The notes: generated from the letters alone by a model not told the origin. 64,000 nucleotides of DNA from Celeribacter persicus (GCF_003050785.1 NZ_QAOH01000007.1:152550-216549), one strand, 5' to 3'; numbered from the stretch's first letter, positions 1 through 8,633 are shown. Program-made: numbers and translations.

Positions 1-1
1 C

Positions 2-724
2 GACAGCGATGAGGCGGACGCCTATCGAAAGATCGCCGCAAAAGGCTCGGTCGACGGGGTGATCGTGCACGGCCCTAAGGCCGATGATCCGAGAATCAAG
101 TTATTACGCGACATCGGCATGCCCTTCGTCGTGCATGGTCGATCTGGAAGCGCCGACGAGAATGAGTATTCCTGGGTCGACATGAACAACGCCCGCGCCT
201 TTGAGCGGGCGACAAAATTCCTGATCGACCTCGGGCACCGGAGGATTGGCCTGCTGAACGGGCTGGAGAGCATGGACTTCGCCGCCAAGCGTCGTGCCGG
301 CTATCGCACCGCGCTTGAGTCCGCCGGGATCACAGAGGACCCGGACTTGTGCCACAGCGCCGAGATGACCGAGGAATTCGGCTATGTCGCGGCGATGAAA
401 GTGCTTACCCTGCCCGACCCTCCGACCGCGCTTCTGACCTCTTCGATCATCGTCGGTTACGGCGTGCGCCGGGCGCTGGATACGCTGGGTCTGAGGATCG
501 GCAAGGATGTCTCGCTGATCGTGCATGACGACGAGTTGTCCTATATGCGCAACGGCAGTTCCGAACCGATCTATACCGCGACCCGCTCCTCGGTCCGGCT
601 TGCCGGTCGGATCTGCGCGGAGATACTTCTCGACCAGATCGCCCACCCCGAACGCCCCCCTCGCCATGAACTGCTCGATGCCGATCTGATCATCGGCCAC
701 ACCACCGGCCCGGCACCGAAATAA
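2..724 (+). CDS. LacI-family transcriptional regulator, C-terminal part (5' end outside window)
   Basis: About 240 residues are visible, and the frame is open from the first bases, so the N-terminal helix-turn-helix lies upstream of the window. What is seen is the periplasmic-binding-protein-like sensor domain of LacI/GalR repressors: the run DGVIVHGPKADD, the hinge-proximal ATKFLIDLGHRRIGLLNG, and the late segment VSLIVHDDE ahead of the final subdomain. The next two genes are a GH1 glucosidase and glucokinase, so the effector is probably a glucoside or glucose derivative (inference). A perfect 14-bp palindrome of the type bound by LacI proteins lies 45 bp downstream, at 770-783, ahead of the glucosidase. 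AglR-type regulators of alphaproteobacterial alpha-glucoside operons are an alternative identity. Confidence 0.85.
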   Translation, partial: DSDEADAYRKIAAKGSVDGVIVHGPKADDPRIKLLRDIGMPFVVHGRSGSADENEYSWVDMNNARAFERATKFLIDLGHRRIGLLNGLESMDFAAKRRAGYRTALESAGITEDPDLCHSAEMTEEFGYVAAMKVLTLPDPPTALLTSSIIVGYGVRRALDTLGLRIGKDVSLIVHDDELSYMRNGSSEPIYTATRSSVRLAGRICAEILLDQIAHPERPPRHELLDADLIIGHTTGPAPK

Positions 725-769
725 CCCCGTGACCGGAGCCAGCGGCAGCCCTGTTTGTTTGCGCTAAAA

Positions 770-783
770 TCAAAGCGCTTTGA
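770..783. promoter_or_regulatory. LacI-type operator palindrome
   Basis: TCAAAGCGCTTTGA is a perfect 14-bp palindrome with a central CG, the usual layout of LacI/GalR operators. It sits directly upstream of a possible promoter (TTGCCC at 786-791 and TATAAG at 810-815, spacing 18) for the glucosidase and glucokinase genes. The adjacent LacI-family gene is the natural candidate to bind it. Confidence 0.6.
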
Positions 784-847
784 ACTTGCCCGCGACCGAT
801 ATTTCCCGCTATAAGCGCAGCCAGCCCCTTCAGATATGGAGCGCCAC

Positions 848-2194
848 ATGACCCAAGCCACACTCCCCACCCTCGCCCGCAAGGATTTCCCGGACGGCTT
901 CCTGTTCGGGGCCGCCACCGCTGCCTATCAGGTCGAAGGTCATAAATTCGGCGGTGCCGGGCCTTGCCACTGGGACAGCTTCGCCGCCACACCCGGCAAT
1001 GTGCTTCGAGCCGAAGACGGTGCCGTGGCCTGCGATCAGTACCACCGCTACGGCGAGGACATGGACCTTCTGCGCGCGGGCAATTTCGATGCCTACCGGT
1101 TCTCGACAAGCTGGGCACGGGTGATCCCCGAAGGCCGCGGAGCGGTGAACCGCGCAGGGCTCGATTATTACGACCGCCTTGTCGATGCGATCCTTGAGCG
1201 CGGGCTGGAACCGCATGTCACGCTCTATCACTGGGAACTGCCCTCGGCGCTCTCCGATCTGGGCGGCTGGACCAACCCGTCGATCGCCCGATGGTTCGGC
1301 GATTTCGTCGAGGTGATCGACGACCGGATCGGCGACCGGGTCGCGACCTATGCCACGATCAACGAGCCGTGGTGCGTTTCCTACCTTTCGCACATGCTGG
1401 GCCATCACGCGCCGGGGCTGCGCAACATCCGCGCCGCCGCGCGTTCAATGCATTACGTGCTTAAGGCCCACGCCGAAGCCATCGCCCGGCTGCGCGCACA
1501 CGGTCGCGAGAACCTCGGCATCGTGCTCAATTTCGAACACACCCAGCCCGCCAGCGACAGCCCGGCGGATGTCGCCGCCGCCGCCCGTCAGGACGCAACC
1601 CACAACCGCTGGTTCATCGAAGCCATCGCCAAGGGGCGCTATCCGAAAGAGGCGCTTGAGGGCCTTGAGCCGCATCTGCCGCATGACTGGCAGGAGGATC
1701 TCAAGGCAATCTCGCGTCCGATCGACTGGCTCGGCGTCAACTATTACACACGCAATCTCGTCGCCCATGACACTGAGAGCCCCTGGCCTTCGACCGCCCC
1801 GGCACAAGGCCATCTCGCCACCACCCAGATGGGCTGGGAGATTTGCCCCGAGGGGCTTGAGGCGCTGCTTCTTCGGCTCAAGGAGAACTATGTCGGCGAT
1901 CTGCCGCTGATGGTGACGGAAAATGGCATGGCCTGGGACGATCATGTGAGAAACGGCGTGGTGGACGATCCGGAGCGCTGCGCCTTTATCCGCGATCACA
2001 TGGCGGCGATGCACCGGGCGATCCAACAGGGTGTCAATCTCAAGGGCTTCTTTTACTGGTCGCTTCTGGACAATTACGAATGGGCCTTCGGCTATGAACG
2101 GCGCTTCGGCATGGTGCATGTGGATTTTGAGACATTGAAACGCACCCCCAAAGCCTCGTATCACATGTTGAAAGAGCTCTTAAAACGGACCTGA
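848..2194 (+). CDS. GH1 beta-glucosidase
   Basis: Family 1 glycoside hydrolase of 448 residues, the usual length. It hydrolyses beta-glucosides to glucose, which the next gene can phosphorylate. The N-terminal F.FGAATAAYQVEG signature is present, as are the acid/base Glu173 in TINEPW and the nucleophile Glu358 in VTENGMAWDD, and the C-terminal DNYEWAFGYERRFG block typical of the family. No signal peptide is seen, so it should act in the cytoplasm on imported disaccharides. The start at 848 is chosen because GGAG at 838-841 lies 6 bases before it; an in-frame ATG at 836 would lie on top of this ribosome site. The glucokinase gene follows after 4 bases, so the two are co-transcribed. Confidence 0.92.
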   Translation: MTQATLPTLARKDFPDGFLFGAATAAYQVEGHKFGGAGPCHWDSFAATPGNVLRAEDGAVACDQYHRYGEDMDLLRAGNFDAYRFSTSWARVIPEGRGAVNRAGLDYYDRLVDAILERGLEPHVTLYHWELPSALSDLGGWTNPSIARWFGDFVEVIDDRIGDRVATYATINEPWCVSYLSHMLGHHAPGLRNIRAAARSMHYVLKAHAEAIARLRAHGRENLGIVLNFEHTQPASDSPADVAAAARQDATHNRWFIEAIAKGRYPKEALEGLEPHLPHDWQEDLKAISRPIDWLGVNYYTRNLVAHDTESPWPSTAPAQGHLATTQMGWEICPEGLEALLLRLKENYVGDLPLMVTENGMAWDDHVRNGVVDDPERCAFIRDHMAAMHRAIQQGVNLKGFFYWSLLDNYEWAFGYERRFGMVHVDFETLKRTPKASYHMLKELLKRT

Positions 2195-2198
2195 CCCC

Positions 2199-3173
2199 AT
2201 GCCGCAGCACCCCGCCGACACCCTCACCCTCGTGGCCGATATCGGCGGCACCAACACTCGTGTGGCGCTGGCGGATGGGGTCAAACTTCTGCCGGAGACG
2301 ATCCGGCGCTATTCCAACCGCAAGTTTCCGGGGCTGGAAAGCGTCCTGCGGCAATATGTCGAAGACGAGGGTGGTGTGGATTGCAAGGGTGCCTGTGTCG
2401 CGCTGGCCGGGCCGGTGCGCGATGGCGTCGGCACGATGACCAATCTCGACTGGACCATCGACCGCGACACGTTACATCGGGCCACACAGGCCGAACATGT
2501 CTCCATTCTCAACGACTTGCAGGCCCAGGGTCATGCCCTCGGACTTGTCGCCGCCCCGAATATCCGCCCCGTCATCGACGCCCCCGCCGCCTCGCCGCAG
2601 GCGGTGCGTCTGGTCGTCGGCATCGGCACAGGCTTCAACGCCGCGCCGGTGTTCGAGACCGCCACGGGGCGTTTTGTGGCCCCTTCTGAGAGCGGTCACG
2701 CCAACCTGCCGATCCGCACCGCGCACGAACTCAAACTCTGCGCATTCGTCGAAACCGCGCATGGCTTCCCGGCAATCGAGGACGTACTCTCCGGTCGCGG
2801 GCTTGAACGCGTCTATCTGTTTCTCGGCACCGAAGCCGATGCCCCGCGGGAAAAATCGGCGGCAGAGATCATGACAGCGGTTGAGACTGGCGAGGATACC
2901 GTTGCCACCGAGGCCGCCCGACTCTTCGTGCGCATGCTCGGCACGGTGGTGGGAAATCTCGCGCTCATTCAACTGCCCTTCGGCGGTATCTATCTGGTCG
3001 GCGGCGTGGCGCGTCACATCGCACCTTACCTAGACCGTTTCGGTTTTGACGAGGCGTTCCGCGACAAGGGGCGTTTCGCCGGGTTCATGAAGAATTTTTC
3101 CGTCTCCGTGATCGAAGACGACTATGCGGCCCTCACGGGATGCGCCTCGCATATGCACAACATCTATCCATAA
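2199..3173 (+). CDS. glk: glucokinase
   Basis: ATP-dependent glucokinase of 324 residues belonging to the Glk (non-ROK) family. The N-terminal phosphate-binding motif VADIGGTNTRVALA is clear, the glycine-rich VVGIGTGFNAA lies mid-protein and the adenosine-side motif YLVGGVARHI is near the C-terminus. It lies 4 bases after the glucosidase stop, so cellobiose or another beta-glucoside would be cleaved and the glucose phosphorylated to glucose 6-phosphate by this pair. No transporter gene is visible; it may lie upstream of the window. Confidence 0.92.
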   Translation: MPQHPADTLTLVADIGGTNTRVALADGVKLLPETIRRYSNRKFPGLESVLRQYVEDEGGVDCKGACVALAGPVRDGVGTMTNLDWTIDRDTLHRATQAEHVSILNDLQAQGHALGLVAAPNIRPVIDAPAASPQAVRLVVGIGTGFNAAPVFETATGRFVAPSESGHANLPIRTAHELKLCAFVETAHGFPAIEDVLSGRGLERVYLFLGTEADAPREKSAAEIMTAVETGEDTVATEAARLFVRMLGTVVGNLALIQLPFGGIYLVGGVARHIAPYLDRFGFDEAFRDKGRFAGFMKNFSVSVIEDDYAALTGCASHMHNIYP

Positions 3174-3208
3174 CCAATTATATTAAAAAAGTTTTTCAAA
3201 GACGCTTC

Positions 3209-3311
3209 AAAACGAGGCGCGGATATTTCCGTGATTCATTAAATCGGGAAACGTAACCTCGTTTTAACTCCCTTGCCCTTACACAAGGTCCCGTGACCGC
3301 AGTTGTAAGGG
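3209..3311 (+). promoter_or_regulatory. structured leader ahead of the chemotaxis operon (two inverted repeats)
   Basis: The 182-bp gap before the STAS gene is A+T rich at its start and holds two inverted repeats. AAAACGAGG at 3209-3217 pairs with CCTCGTTTT at 3257-3265, and CCCTTACA at 3276-3283 pairs with TGTAAGGG at 3304-3311. The second stem covers the only good ribosome-binding sequence (AAGGGA) ahead of a 12-codon reading frame at 3321. No clear sigma-70 promoter was recognised. Confidence 0.4.
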
Positions 3312-3320
3312 AATTTGGAG

Positions 3321-3359
3321 ATGTCTCACCCCGGACATAATGAAAGCGTGCGCACATGA
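3321..3359 (+). CDS. possible 12-residue leader peptide coupled to the chemotaxis operon
   Basis: ATG at 3321 opens a 12-codon frame (MSHPGHNESVRT) whose TGA overlaps the ATG of the STAS gene in the pattern ATGA. An AAGGGA sequence lies about 8 bases before it, inside the 3' arm of a hairpin. The STAS gene itself has no convincing ribosome site, so it may depend on translation of this leader. There is no homology evidence; it is judged on layout alone. Confidence 0.3.
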   Translation: MSHPGHNESVRT

Positions 3360-3637
3360 CCACACATGTGCAACTCCACGACCGGCTCGATTATCAATCC
3401 GTGATGCCTCTGATGGCGGAACTTGCGGCCATCAGCGACGACACACTGGTCATTGATGCCGGAAATATCCGTCATCTTGGCACCCTGCCGCTTCAGGTGA
3501 TCCTTTCCGCAGTCAAAACGCGCGCGGCCCAAGGCAAGAGCACGCGTCTGGCCAATGCCTCCGACAACTGCGTCGACATGCTGGGCCTCTTTGGCTTCAC
3601 CCCCGAAACACTGACCCAACCGGAGGCCTGGACATGA
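3356..3637 (+). CDS. STAS-domain protein of the chemotaxis operon
   Basis: A small protein of 93 residues made of one STAS (anti-sigma-factor-antagonist-like) domain. The segment LVIDAGNIRHLGTLPLQVIL matches the strand-helix region that in this fold carries the phosphorylatable Ser/Thr or an acidic substitute; here the position is around HLGT rather than the classical DSSG. STAS proteins of this kind are found as the first gene of some alphaproteobacterial che operons; their role there is not settled. Its stop overlaps the start of cheY by ATGA, so the two are translationally coupled. Confidence 0.75.
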   Translation: MTTHVQLHDRLDYQSVMPLMAELAAISDDTLVIDAGNIRHLGTLPLQVILSAVKTRAAQGKSTRLANASDNCVDMLGLFGFTPETLTQPEAWT

Positions 3638-3999
3638 GTCTGCAAGTTCTCGCTGTCGACGACAGCCGCACCATGCGCGATATGCTCAATCTCGCCCTTT
3701 CGTCCGCGGGCTTTACCGCTCATCTCGCCGAAGACGGTGTTCACGCCCTCGAAATGCTTGAAGTCACCGAACCCGACGTGATCATCACCGACATCAACAT
3801 GCCGCGCATGGACGGATTCCGCTTCATCGACGCCGTGCGCTCCAACGACAAGTGGAGCCGCATCCCGATCCTCGTGCTCACGACTGAGAGCGCCGATGAG
3901 CTTAAGGCCAAGGCCCGCGCCGCCGGTGCCACCGGCTGGATCGTCAAACCCTTCGACCCCGCCAAACTCGTCAAAGCCCTGCAAATGGTGGCTGGTTAA
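3634..3999 (+). CDS. cheY: CheY-type single-domain response regulator
   Basis: A receiver domain alone, 121 residues. The acidic pocket is LAVDDSRTMRDML near residue 6-10, the phospho-acceptor Asp is in VIITDINMPRMDG, the conserved Thr is in ILVLTTES and the conserved Lys is in WIVKPFDP. All switch residues are present, so it should accept phosphate from the CheA encoded next door and signal to the flagellar motor or act as a phosphate sink. It is followed by cheA after 10 bases. Confidence 0.9.
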   Translation: MSLQVLAVDDSRTMRDMLNLALSSAGFTAHLAEDGVHALEMLEVTEPDVIITDINMPRMDGFRFIDAVRSNDKWSRIPILVLTTESADELKAKARAAGATGWIVKPFDPAKLVKALQMVAG

Positions 4000-4009
4000 G
4001 AGGTTTCCG

Positions 4010-6238
4010 ATGTCCGACCCGATGGCAGAAATCCGCGCCTCTTTCTTCATCGAATGCGAGGAGCTTCTGGAAAGCCTCCAGGACGGTCTCCAGACGATGG
4101 ATGACGGCGACACCGACCCGGAGACGATCAACATCGTGTTCCGTGCCGTGCATTCGATCAAGGGCGGTGCGGGGGCTTTCGGCCTCGACAATCTTGTGCA
4201 TTTCGCCCATCGGCTCGAGAGCGCCATGGATGAGGTGCGCACCGGTCGCTTTCACCCGGATGGCGAGGCGATCCGGCTGTTCTTCACCTGCGCCGATGTT
4301 CTGGGCGATCTGGTGCGCGCCGCGCGTGACGATGATACGGTCTCCTCCGACGTGACCGATCCGGTACTGGAAAAGCTCGAAAAACTCGTGGGCGTAGAAG
4401 AAGAGGCCGAAGAAGACCTCGACTTCACCCCCACCACCCTGTCACTGGATTTCGGGGATGATATGGCCTTGCCAACTCTTCCCGATCTCTCCGCCCTGCC
4501 CACACCCGAGCCTGACCCAGCAGACGCACCGCTGCCCGGGGGCAAAGGATTCACCATCTTCTTCAAACCCGACCCCGCGCTTTATCTCTCGGGCAACGAG
4601 CCTCTGTATCTGTTTCGCACCCTGCGCGATCTCGGCGATCTCACCGTGACCTGTCACACGACCGCCCTGCCGACGCTCGATCAGATCGACGCTGCCACAG
4701 GACACCTGTCCTGGACCCTGACCGTTCACACCGAAGAGAGCGAACAGGCCGTGCGCGAGGTGTTCGAATTTGTCGACGGGCTATGCCAACTCGACATCAC
4801 TCCGTTCGCGACCGTGCCCTCTGCTACGCTCCCCTTTCCACTCACGGCCACACCGTTCCTTCCGCCGCTGTCTCCGCCAGAACAGCCCGCATCCACAGCA
4901 ATGCTCCCCGACCCCACGACAGTGCCCGAAACACTCGTGGCAAAAGACACCGCAGTGCGCGTGAAGCCTGTCGAAACGCCCCCGTCCGAAAGTTCGGCCC
5001 CGGCAAAACCCTCCGGCACACCGACCCAGCCGCACGCCACTGTGCGCGTGGACCTCGAACGCATCGACCGTCTCGTCAACCTCGTCGGCGAGCTGGTGAT
5101 CAACCAGGCCATGCTCAGCCAATCCGTCACCGAAGCCGGTCTTCCGCCGAACTCACCGATCTCGACCGGTCTCGAGGAATTTCTGCAATTGACCCGCGAC
5201 ATTCAGGAATCCGTGATGATGATCCGCGCGCAACCGATCAAATCCCTGTTTCAGCGCATGGGCCGGATCGTTCGGGAATCCTCAGCCTCCGTCGGCAAGG
5301 AGGTGCGCCTTCATACGGACGGCGAAAATACCGAAGTCGACAAGACCGTTATTGAACGTCTCGCCGACCCGCTCACGCATATGATCCGCAATGCAGTCGA
5401 CCACGGACTCGAAAGCCCTGACAAACGGCTCGCAGCCGGAAAACCGCGCGAGGGTCATGTCACCCTCACCGCGCAACATCGCTCCGGCCGCATCGTGATC
5501 GAAGTGAGTGACGACGGCGCCGGGATCAACCGCGAACGCGTCAGGGCGAAAGCCATTGAAAAAGGTCTCATTCCCACCGACGCGCAACTGACCGACGGCG
5601 ACATAGACAACCTCCTGTTCCTGCCCGGTTTCTCGACGGCCCAGGAGATTTCCAATCTCTCCGGTCGCGGGGTCGGCATGGATGTCGTCAAAAGTTCCAT
5701 TCAGGCGCTTGGCGGTCGCATCGCCATCACCTCGCAGGAAGGCAAGGGCACGACCTTCTCGATCTCTCTTCCGCTCACCCTCGCCGTGCTCGATGGCATG
5801 ATCGTCCGCGTCGCCAATGAGACGCTGGTCGTACCGCTCAACGCCATTCTCGAAACGCTGACCCTGACGCAGGATGACGTCAAAGCACTCGGCCCGCAAG
5901 CCCATGTCGTCCAGATTCGCGGCGGCTTCGTCCCGCTGTTCGATCTCGGTGCAGAACTCGGTTATCGCCCGCCACAGGAGAGCTATGTCGGCGGTATCGT
6001 CCTGCTGATCGGACAGGAAGACGGCAACCGTGCGGCCTTGGCCGTGGACGGGATCGAAGACCAGCGTCAGGTCGTCATCAAAGGGCTCGAAGGCAGTTAC
6101 GGACCCGTCCCCGGCATTGCCGCCGCCACCATTCTCGGCGACGGGCAGATCGCGCTCATCCTCGATCCGACAGATCTGGTCAGCCAGGCCTCCGGTCGGA
6201 CCCGTTCCCGCCCCCCTCAGCATGCTCTTGCAGGATAA
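4010..6238 (+). CDS. cheA: chemotaxis histidine kinase CheA
   Basis: A complete CheA of 742 residues. The P1 phosphotransfer domain holds His48 in the box VHSIKGGAGAFG. A Pro/Thr-rich linker occupies roughly residues 260-340, the P3 dimerisation helices follow (DRLVNLVGELVINQAML), then the ATP-binding domain with N-box MIRNAVDHGLE, the DDGAGI motif and the GRGVGMDVVK G-box, and finally the CheW-like P5 domain. The start at 4010 follows GAGG with a short spacer and begins the conserved P1 sequence; the open frame upstream of it overlaps cheY and is not used. Its likely partners are CheW, CheR and the two response regulators in the same operon. Confidence 0.95.
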   Translation: MSDPMAEIRASFFIECEELLESLQDGLQTMDDGDTDPETINIVFRAVHSIKGGAGAFGLDNLVHFAHRLESAMDEVRTGRFHPDGEAIRLFFTCADVLGDLVRAARDDDTVSSDVTDPVLEKLEKLVGVEEEAEEDLDFTPTTLSLDFGDDMALPTLPDLSALPTPEPDPADAPLPGGKGFTIFFKPDPALYLSGNEPLYLFRTLRDLGDLTVTCHTTALPTLDQIDAATGHLSWTLTVHTEESEQAVREVFEFVDGLCQLDITPFATVPSATLPFPLTATPFLPPLSPPEQPASTAMLPDPTTVPETLVAKDTAVRVKPVETPPSESSAPAKPSGTPTQPHATVRVDLERIDRLVNLVGELVINQAMLSQSVTEAGLPPNSPISTGLEEFLQLTRDIQESVMMIRAQPIKSLFQRMGRIVRESSASVGKEVRLHTDGENTEVDKTVIERLADPLTHMIRNAVDHGLESPDKRLAAGKPREGHVTLTAQHRSGRIVIEVSDDGAGINRERVRAKAIEKGLIPTDAQLTDGDIDNLLFLPGFSTAQEISNLSGRGVGMDVVKSSIQALGGRIAITSQEGKGTTFSISLPLTLAVLDGMIVRVANETLVVPLNAILETLTLTQDDVKALGPQAHVVQIRGGFVPLFDLGAELGYRPPQESYVGGIVLLIGQEDGNRAALAVDGIEDQRQVVIKGLEGSYGPVPGIAAATILGDGQIALILDPTDLVSQASGRTRSRPPQHALAG

Positions 6239-6242
6239 GACA

Positions 6243-6710
6243 ATGACCGACACCGACAAACCGACTTCCTCATCGTCTATCGAACTCTTGTCCTTCCGCG
6301 TCGGCGGGCAGGACTACTCCGTCGACATCATGTCCGTGCGTGAGATCCGCGGTTCCGCCAAGGCGACCTCCCTGCCGCATGCGCCCTCATTCGTCAAAGG
6401 AGTCATCAACCTGCGGGGCACCGTGCTTCCGATCATCGACCTTGCGGCGCGCCTCGGGTTGCAAACCGGTGATAAGCCCGAACGCAACGTCATCATCGTG
6501 GTCGATCTGGGCGCACGCACTGCGGGTCTCATGGTCGATGCGGTCTCCGACATTCTTGCCATCCCTTCTGGTGAGATACAACCGCCGCCGGATCTCGCGA
6601 CCGATAACGCCAGAACCTTCGTATCCGCCCTGACCATCGTGGACGGACGGATGATCCGCATTCTCGATCTGGAAGCCGTCATGCCGCCACAGAGCGAGGA
6701 GGTCGCTTGA
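6243..6710 (+). CDS. cheW: chemotaxis coupling protein CheW
   Basis: Adaptor of 155 residues that links receptors to CheA. It shows the CheW fold throughout: LLSFRVGGQDYSVDI at the start, the SVREIRG strand, PSFVKGVINLRGTVLPIIDL in the middle and GLMVDAVSDIL later. It begins 4 bases after cheA and overlaps cheR by four bases. An in-frame extension to 6030 would lie inside cheA and is rejected. Confidence 0.94.
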   Translation: MTDTDKPTSSSSIELLSFRVGGQDYSVDIMSVREIRGSAKATSLPHAPSFVKGVINLRGTVLPIIDLAARLGLQTGDKPERNVIIVVDLGARTAGLMVDAVSDILAIPSGEIQPPPDLATDNARTFVSALTIVDGRMIRILDLEAVMPPQSEEVA

Positions 6711-7624
6711 GCGAATTATCTCCCATGACCGGACATTCCCAAATGGCCAGCGCCATTTCAGATCGCGCCTTTACGCGGATCGTCTCCATCGCGGCCAGAG
6801 AGGCGGGTATCGTGCTCGCCGAATCCAAGGTTTCGATGGTGAAGTCCCGCCTGAGCCGCCGTCTGCGGACGCTGGACATACCCAGTTTCGACGCCTATCT
6901 GGATTTTCTGGAAGCCACCAACGACAAACAGGAGATGGAGAACTTCATCTCTGCCCTGACCACGAACGTGTCGCATTTCTTCCGGGAACATCATCATTTC
7001 GATTACCTGAGAACCCATATCCTTCCACATCTGAGGAAAAAGCTCGCGGCGGGAGGAAAAGCACGGATCTGGTCTGCGGGATGCTCGAACGGGCAGGAAC
7101 CCTATTCCATCGCGATGACAATCCTGAAAGAGGCGCCCGATCTCGCCAAAATGGATTTCAAAATCCTGGCGACGGATATCGACCCGGAAGTCCTCGTCCG
7201 GGCCAAAAGCGCACAATATTTCGGATCGCTGACCACAGGGCTGACAGACGCCACGATCAAGGCCTTCTGCACGGCATCCGAGCAGCAGGCGGAAACCGCT
7301 CTGATCCTCAAACCCGAGGTCAGAAACATGGTCGCATTCCGGCAACTCAACCTTCACGCCGAATGGCCGATGAAAGGTAAATTCGACGCGATTTTCTGTC
7401 GTAACGTCGTGATCTATTTCGATGAGGAAGCGCAAAGCCAGTTGTTCCGGCGTTTTGCCGCCATTCTCGAACCCGGCGGCTGGCTGATGCTTGGACATTC
7501 AGAGCGCCTGAGCGAAAGCACCACACCGCTCTTTGTGAACACGGGGGTCACAACCTACCAAACGATACAGAATACCCAATTTCTCTCTCCGGGTGAGACA
7601 CAAGTCAAAGAAGGAACGGTCTGA
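6707..7624 (+). CDS. cheR: chemoreceptor methyltransferase CheR
   Basis: SAM-dependent glutamate methyltransferase of 305 residues. It has the N-terminal helical CheR domain, then FREHHHFDYL leading into the SAM-binding motif WSAGCSNGQEPYSIAM, the ATDID acidic loop, and IFCRNVVIYFDEEAQ near the end of the catalytic fold. The start is TTG at 6707 because AGGAGG at 6697-6702 lies four bases before it and it overlaps the cheW stop; the later ATG at 6725 has no ribosome site. No cheB methylesterase accompanies it. Confidence 0.92.
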   Translation: MSELSPMTGHSQMASAISDRAFTRIVSIAAREAGIVLAESKVSMVKSRLSRRLRTLDIPSFDAYLDFLEATNDKQEMENFISALTTNVSHFFREHHHFDYLRTHILPHLRKKLAAGGKARIWSAGCSNGQEPYSIAMTILKEAPDLAKMDFKILATDIDPEVLVRAKSAQYFGSLTTGLTDATIKAFCTASEQQAETALILKPEVRNMVAFRQLNLHAEWPMKGKFDAIFCRNVVIYFDEEAQSQLFRRFAAILEPGGWLMLGHSERLSESTTPLFVNTGVTTYQTIQNTQFLSPGETQVKEGTV

Positions 7625-8010
7625 TGGCTCTTCGGGATCAACTTCGCGTTATGGTCGTCGACGATATGTCCACCAGTCGGGGACTTATCGCCAACGCCCT
7701 GGATTCTTTCGGCATTCGCAATGTTGCGAGTGCGGCGGACGGCCCTTCTGCCTTGCAGAAACTCGCAACCTCTCCGGTGCACCTTGTCATCTCCGATTAC
7801 AACATGCCCGGGATGGATGGCCTCCAGCTTTTACACGCCCTGCGTACGAATGGGCCCACCCGCGGCATCGGCTTTCTGCTCATCACCGGGCGCGCCGATC
7901 GGGAAATCATCGACATGGGCAAACGGCTCGGGATGAACAACTTCCTCAAAAAACCCTTTGACCCCGCCGGTCTTCGCGCCGCCATCGAAGCGATCGTGGG
8001 AAAACTCTGA
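7624..8010 (+). CDS. second single-domain response regulator
   Basis: Receiver-only protein of 128 residues with MVVDDMSTSRG, the phospho-acceptor Asp in LVISDYNMPGMDGL, a Thr in LLITGRADR and Lys in NFLKKPFDPAGL. The paired position after the Thr strand differs from the first CheY (ITGR in place of LTTE), which suggests a different output or a phosphate-sink role. It shares one base with the cheR stop and one with the next start, so it belongs to the same operon. Confidence 0.85.
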   Translation: MALRDQLRVMVVDDMSTSRGLIANALDSFGIRNVASAADGPSALQKLATSPVHLVISDYNMPGMDGLQLLHALRTNGPTRGIGFLLITGRADREIIDMGKRLGMNNFLKKPFDPAGLRAAIEAIVGKL

Positions 8011-8411
8011 TGTCGCCGAGCCCCGTCAAATCCATGCTACGGAATGGTGTAGTCGAGCCCGCTTGTATTCCCCTGAAAACACTGAACAAACGTATTCAGG
8101 ATGAGATGGTCACACTGGTCATCCTGACCGCGGAAGTTCAGATTGCGCTGGGACCGACACTGGCGGAAGCCAGGAGCCTGTCCCCGGCGGTTCAACGCAG
8201 CCTCCAGGCCATCGACCGTTTGCACCAGACACTCGACGATTTGCAAAGGGTCATGGGTCATCTGGCCGGGCAAACCGATCAGGAACTGGTGGAAATCAAT
8301 TCCCTGAGCGAGGTCATTCGTCTGCGCCATCTCGCCCATAAGCTGTTCGACAATATTGATGCGCCTTTTGCCCTGTCCGAAGACGATTCCGGGGAAATCG
8401 CATGGTTCTGA
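8010..8411 (+). CDS. uncharacterised last gene of the chemotaxis operon
   Basis: A protein of 133 residues with no motif that I recognise. The middle part (about residues 25-115) is predicted all-helical, with heptad-like Leu/Val spacing and many Glu, Gln and Arg, for example LQAIDRLHQTLDDLQRVMG. There is no signal peptide or membrane segment. Its ATG overlaps the stop of the preceding response regulator, so it is almost certainly made together with the Che proteins. A phosphatase-like (CheZ- or CheX-type) or adaptor role is possible from position and helical character, but there is no direct motif support. Confidence 0.65.
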   Translation: MSPSPVKSMLRNGVVEPACIPLKTLNKRIQDEMVTLVILTAEVQIALGPTLAEARSLSPAVQRSLQAIDRLHQTLDDLQRVMGHLAGQTDQELVEINSLSEVIRLRHLAHKLFDNIDAPFALSEDDSGEIAWF

Positions 8412-8443
8412 GGCGGGCCTATAAGCGCTCATCTCCGACAAAC

Positions 8444-8457
8444 CTACGAAACCGTAG
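8444..8457 (+). terminator. weak hairpin after the chemotaxis operon
   Basis: CTACG and CGTAG with an AAAC loop, followed by TTT, 32 bases after the last chemotaxis gene. The stem is only five pairs, so it is a candidate only. Confidence 0.3.
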
Positions 8458-8577
8458 TTTCCGGTGAATCCCGGGAACAGAGCCGACACTCATGACGACA
8501 GGTGTTGCAGCCAAATGGAAAAGAGCGCCCGTTTCTCACAGACACTCTGTTATGGCACTCTTTTGGCATACTCTTCA

Positions 8578-8633
8578 CCGGTTTAGAAAACCGGCTTGGA
8601 AACCGCTTGCGTTTTCACATGGAAAAAACGCAA
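8578..8633. repeat. two adjacent hairpins between convergent genes
   Basis: CCGGTTT (8578-8584) pairs with AAACCGG (8588-8594), and TTGCGTTTT (8607-8615) pairs with AAAACGCAA (8625-8633). They lie just beyond the 3' end of the minus-strand secreted-protein gene and may stop transcription of either strand. The second resembles in sequence the GCGTTTTGC palindrome found after putA. Confidence 0.4.
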
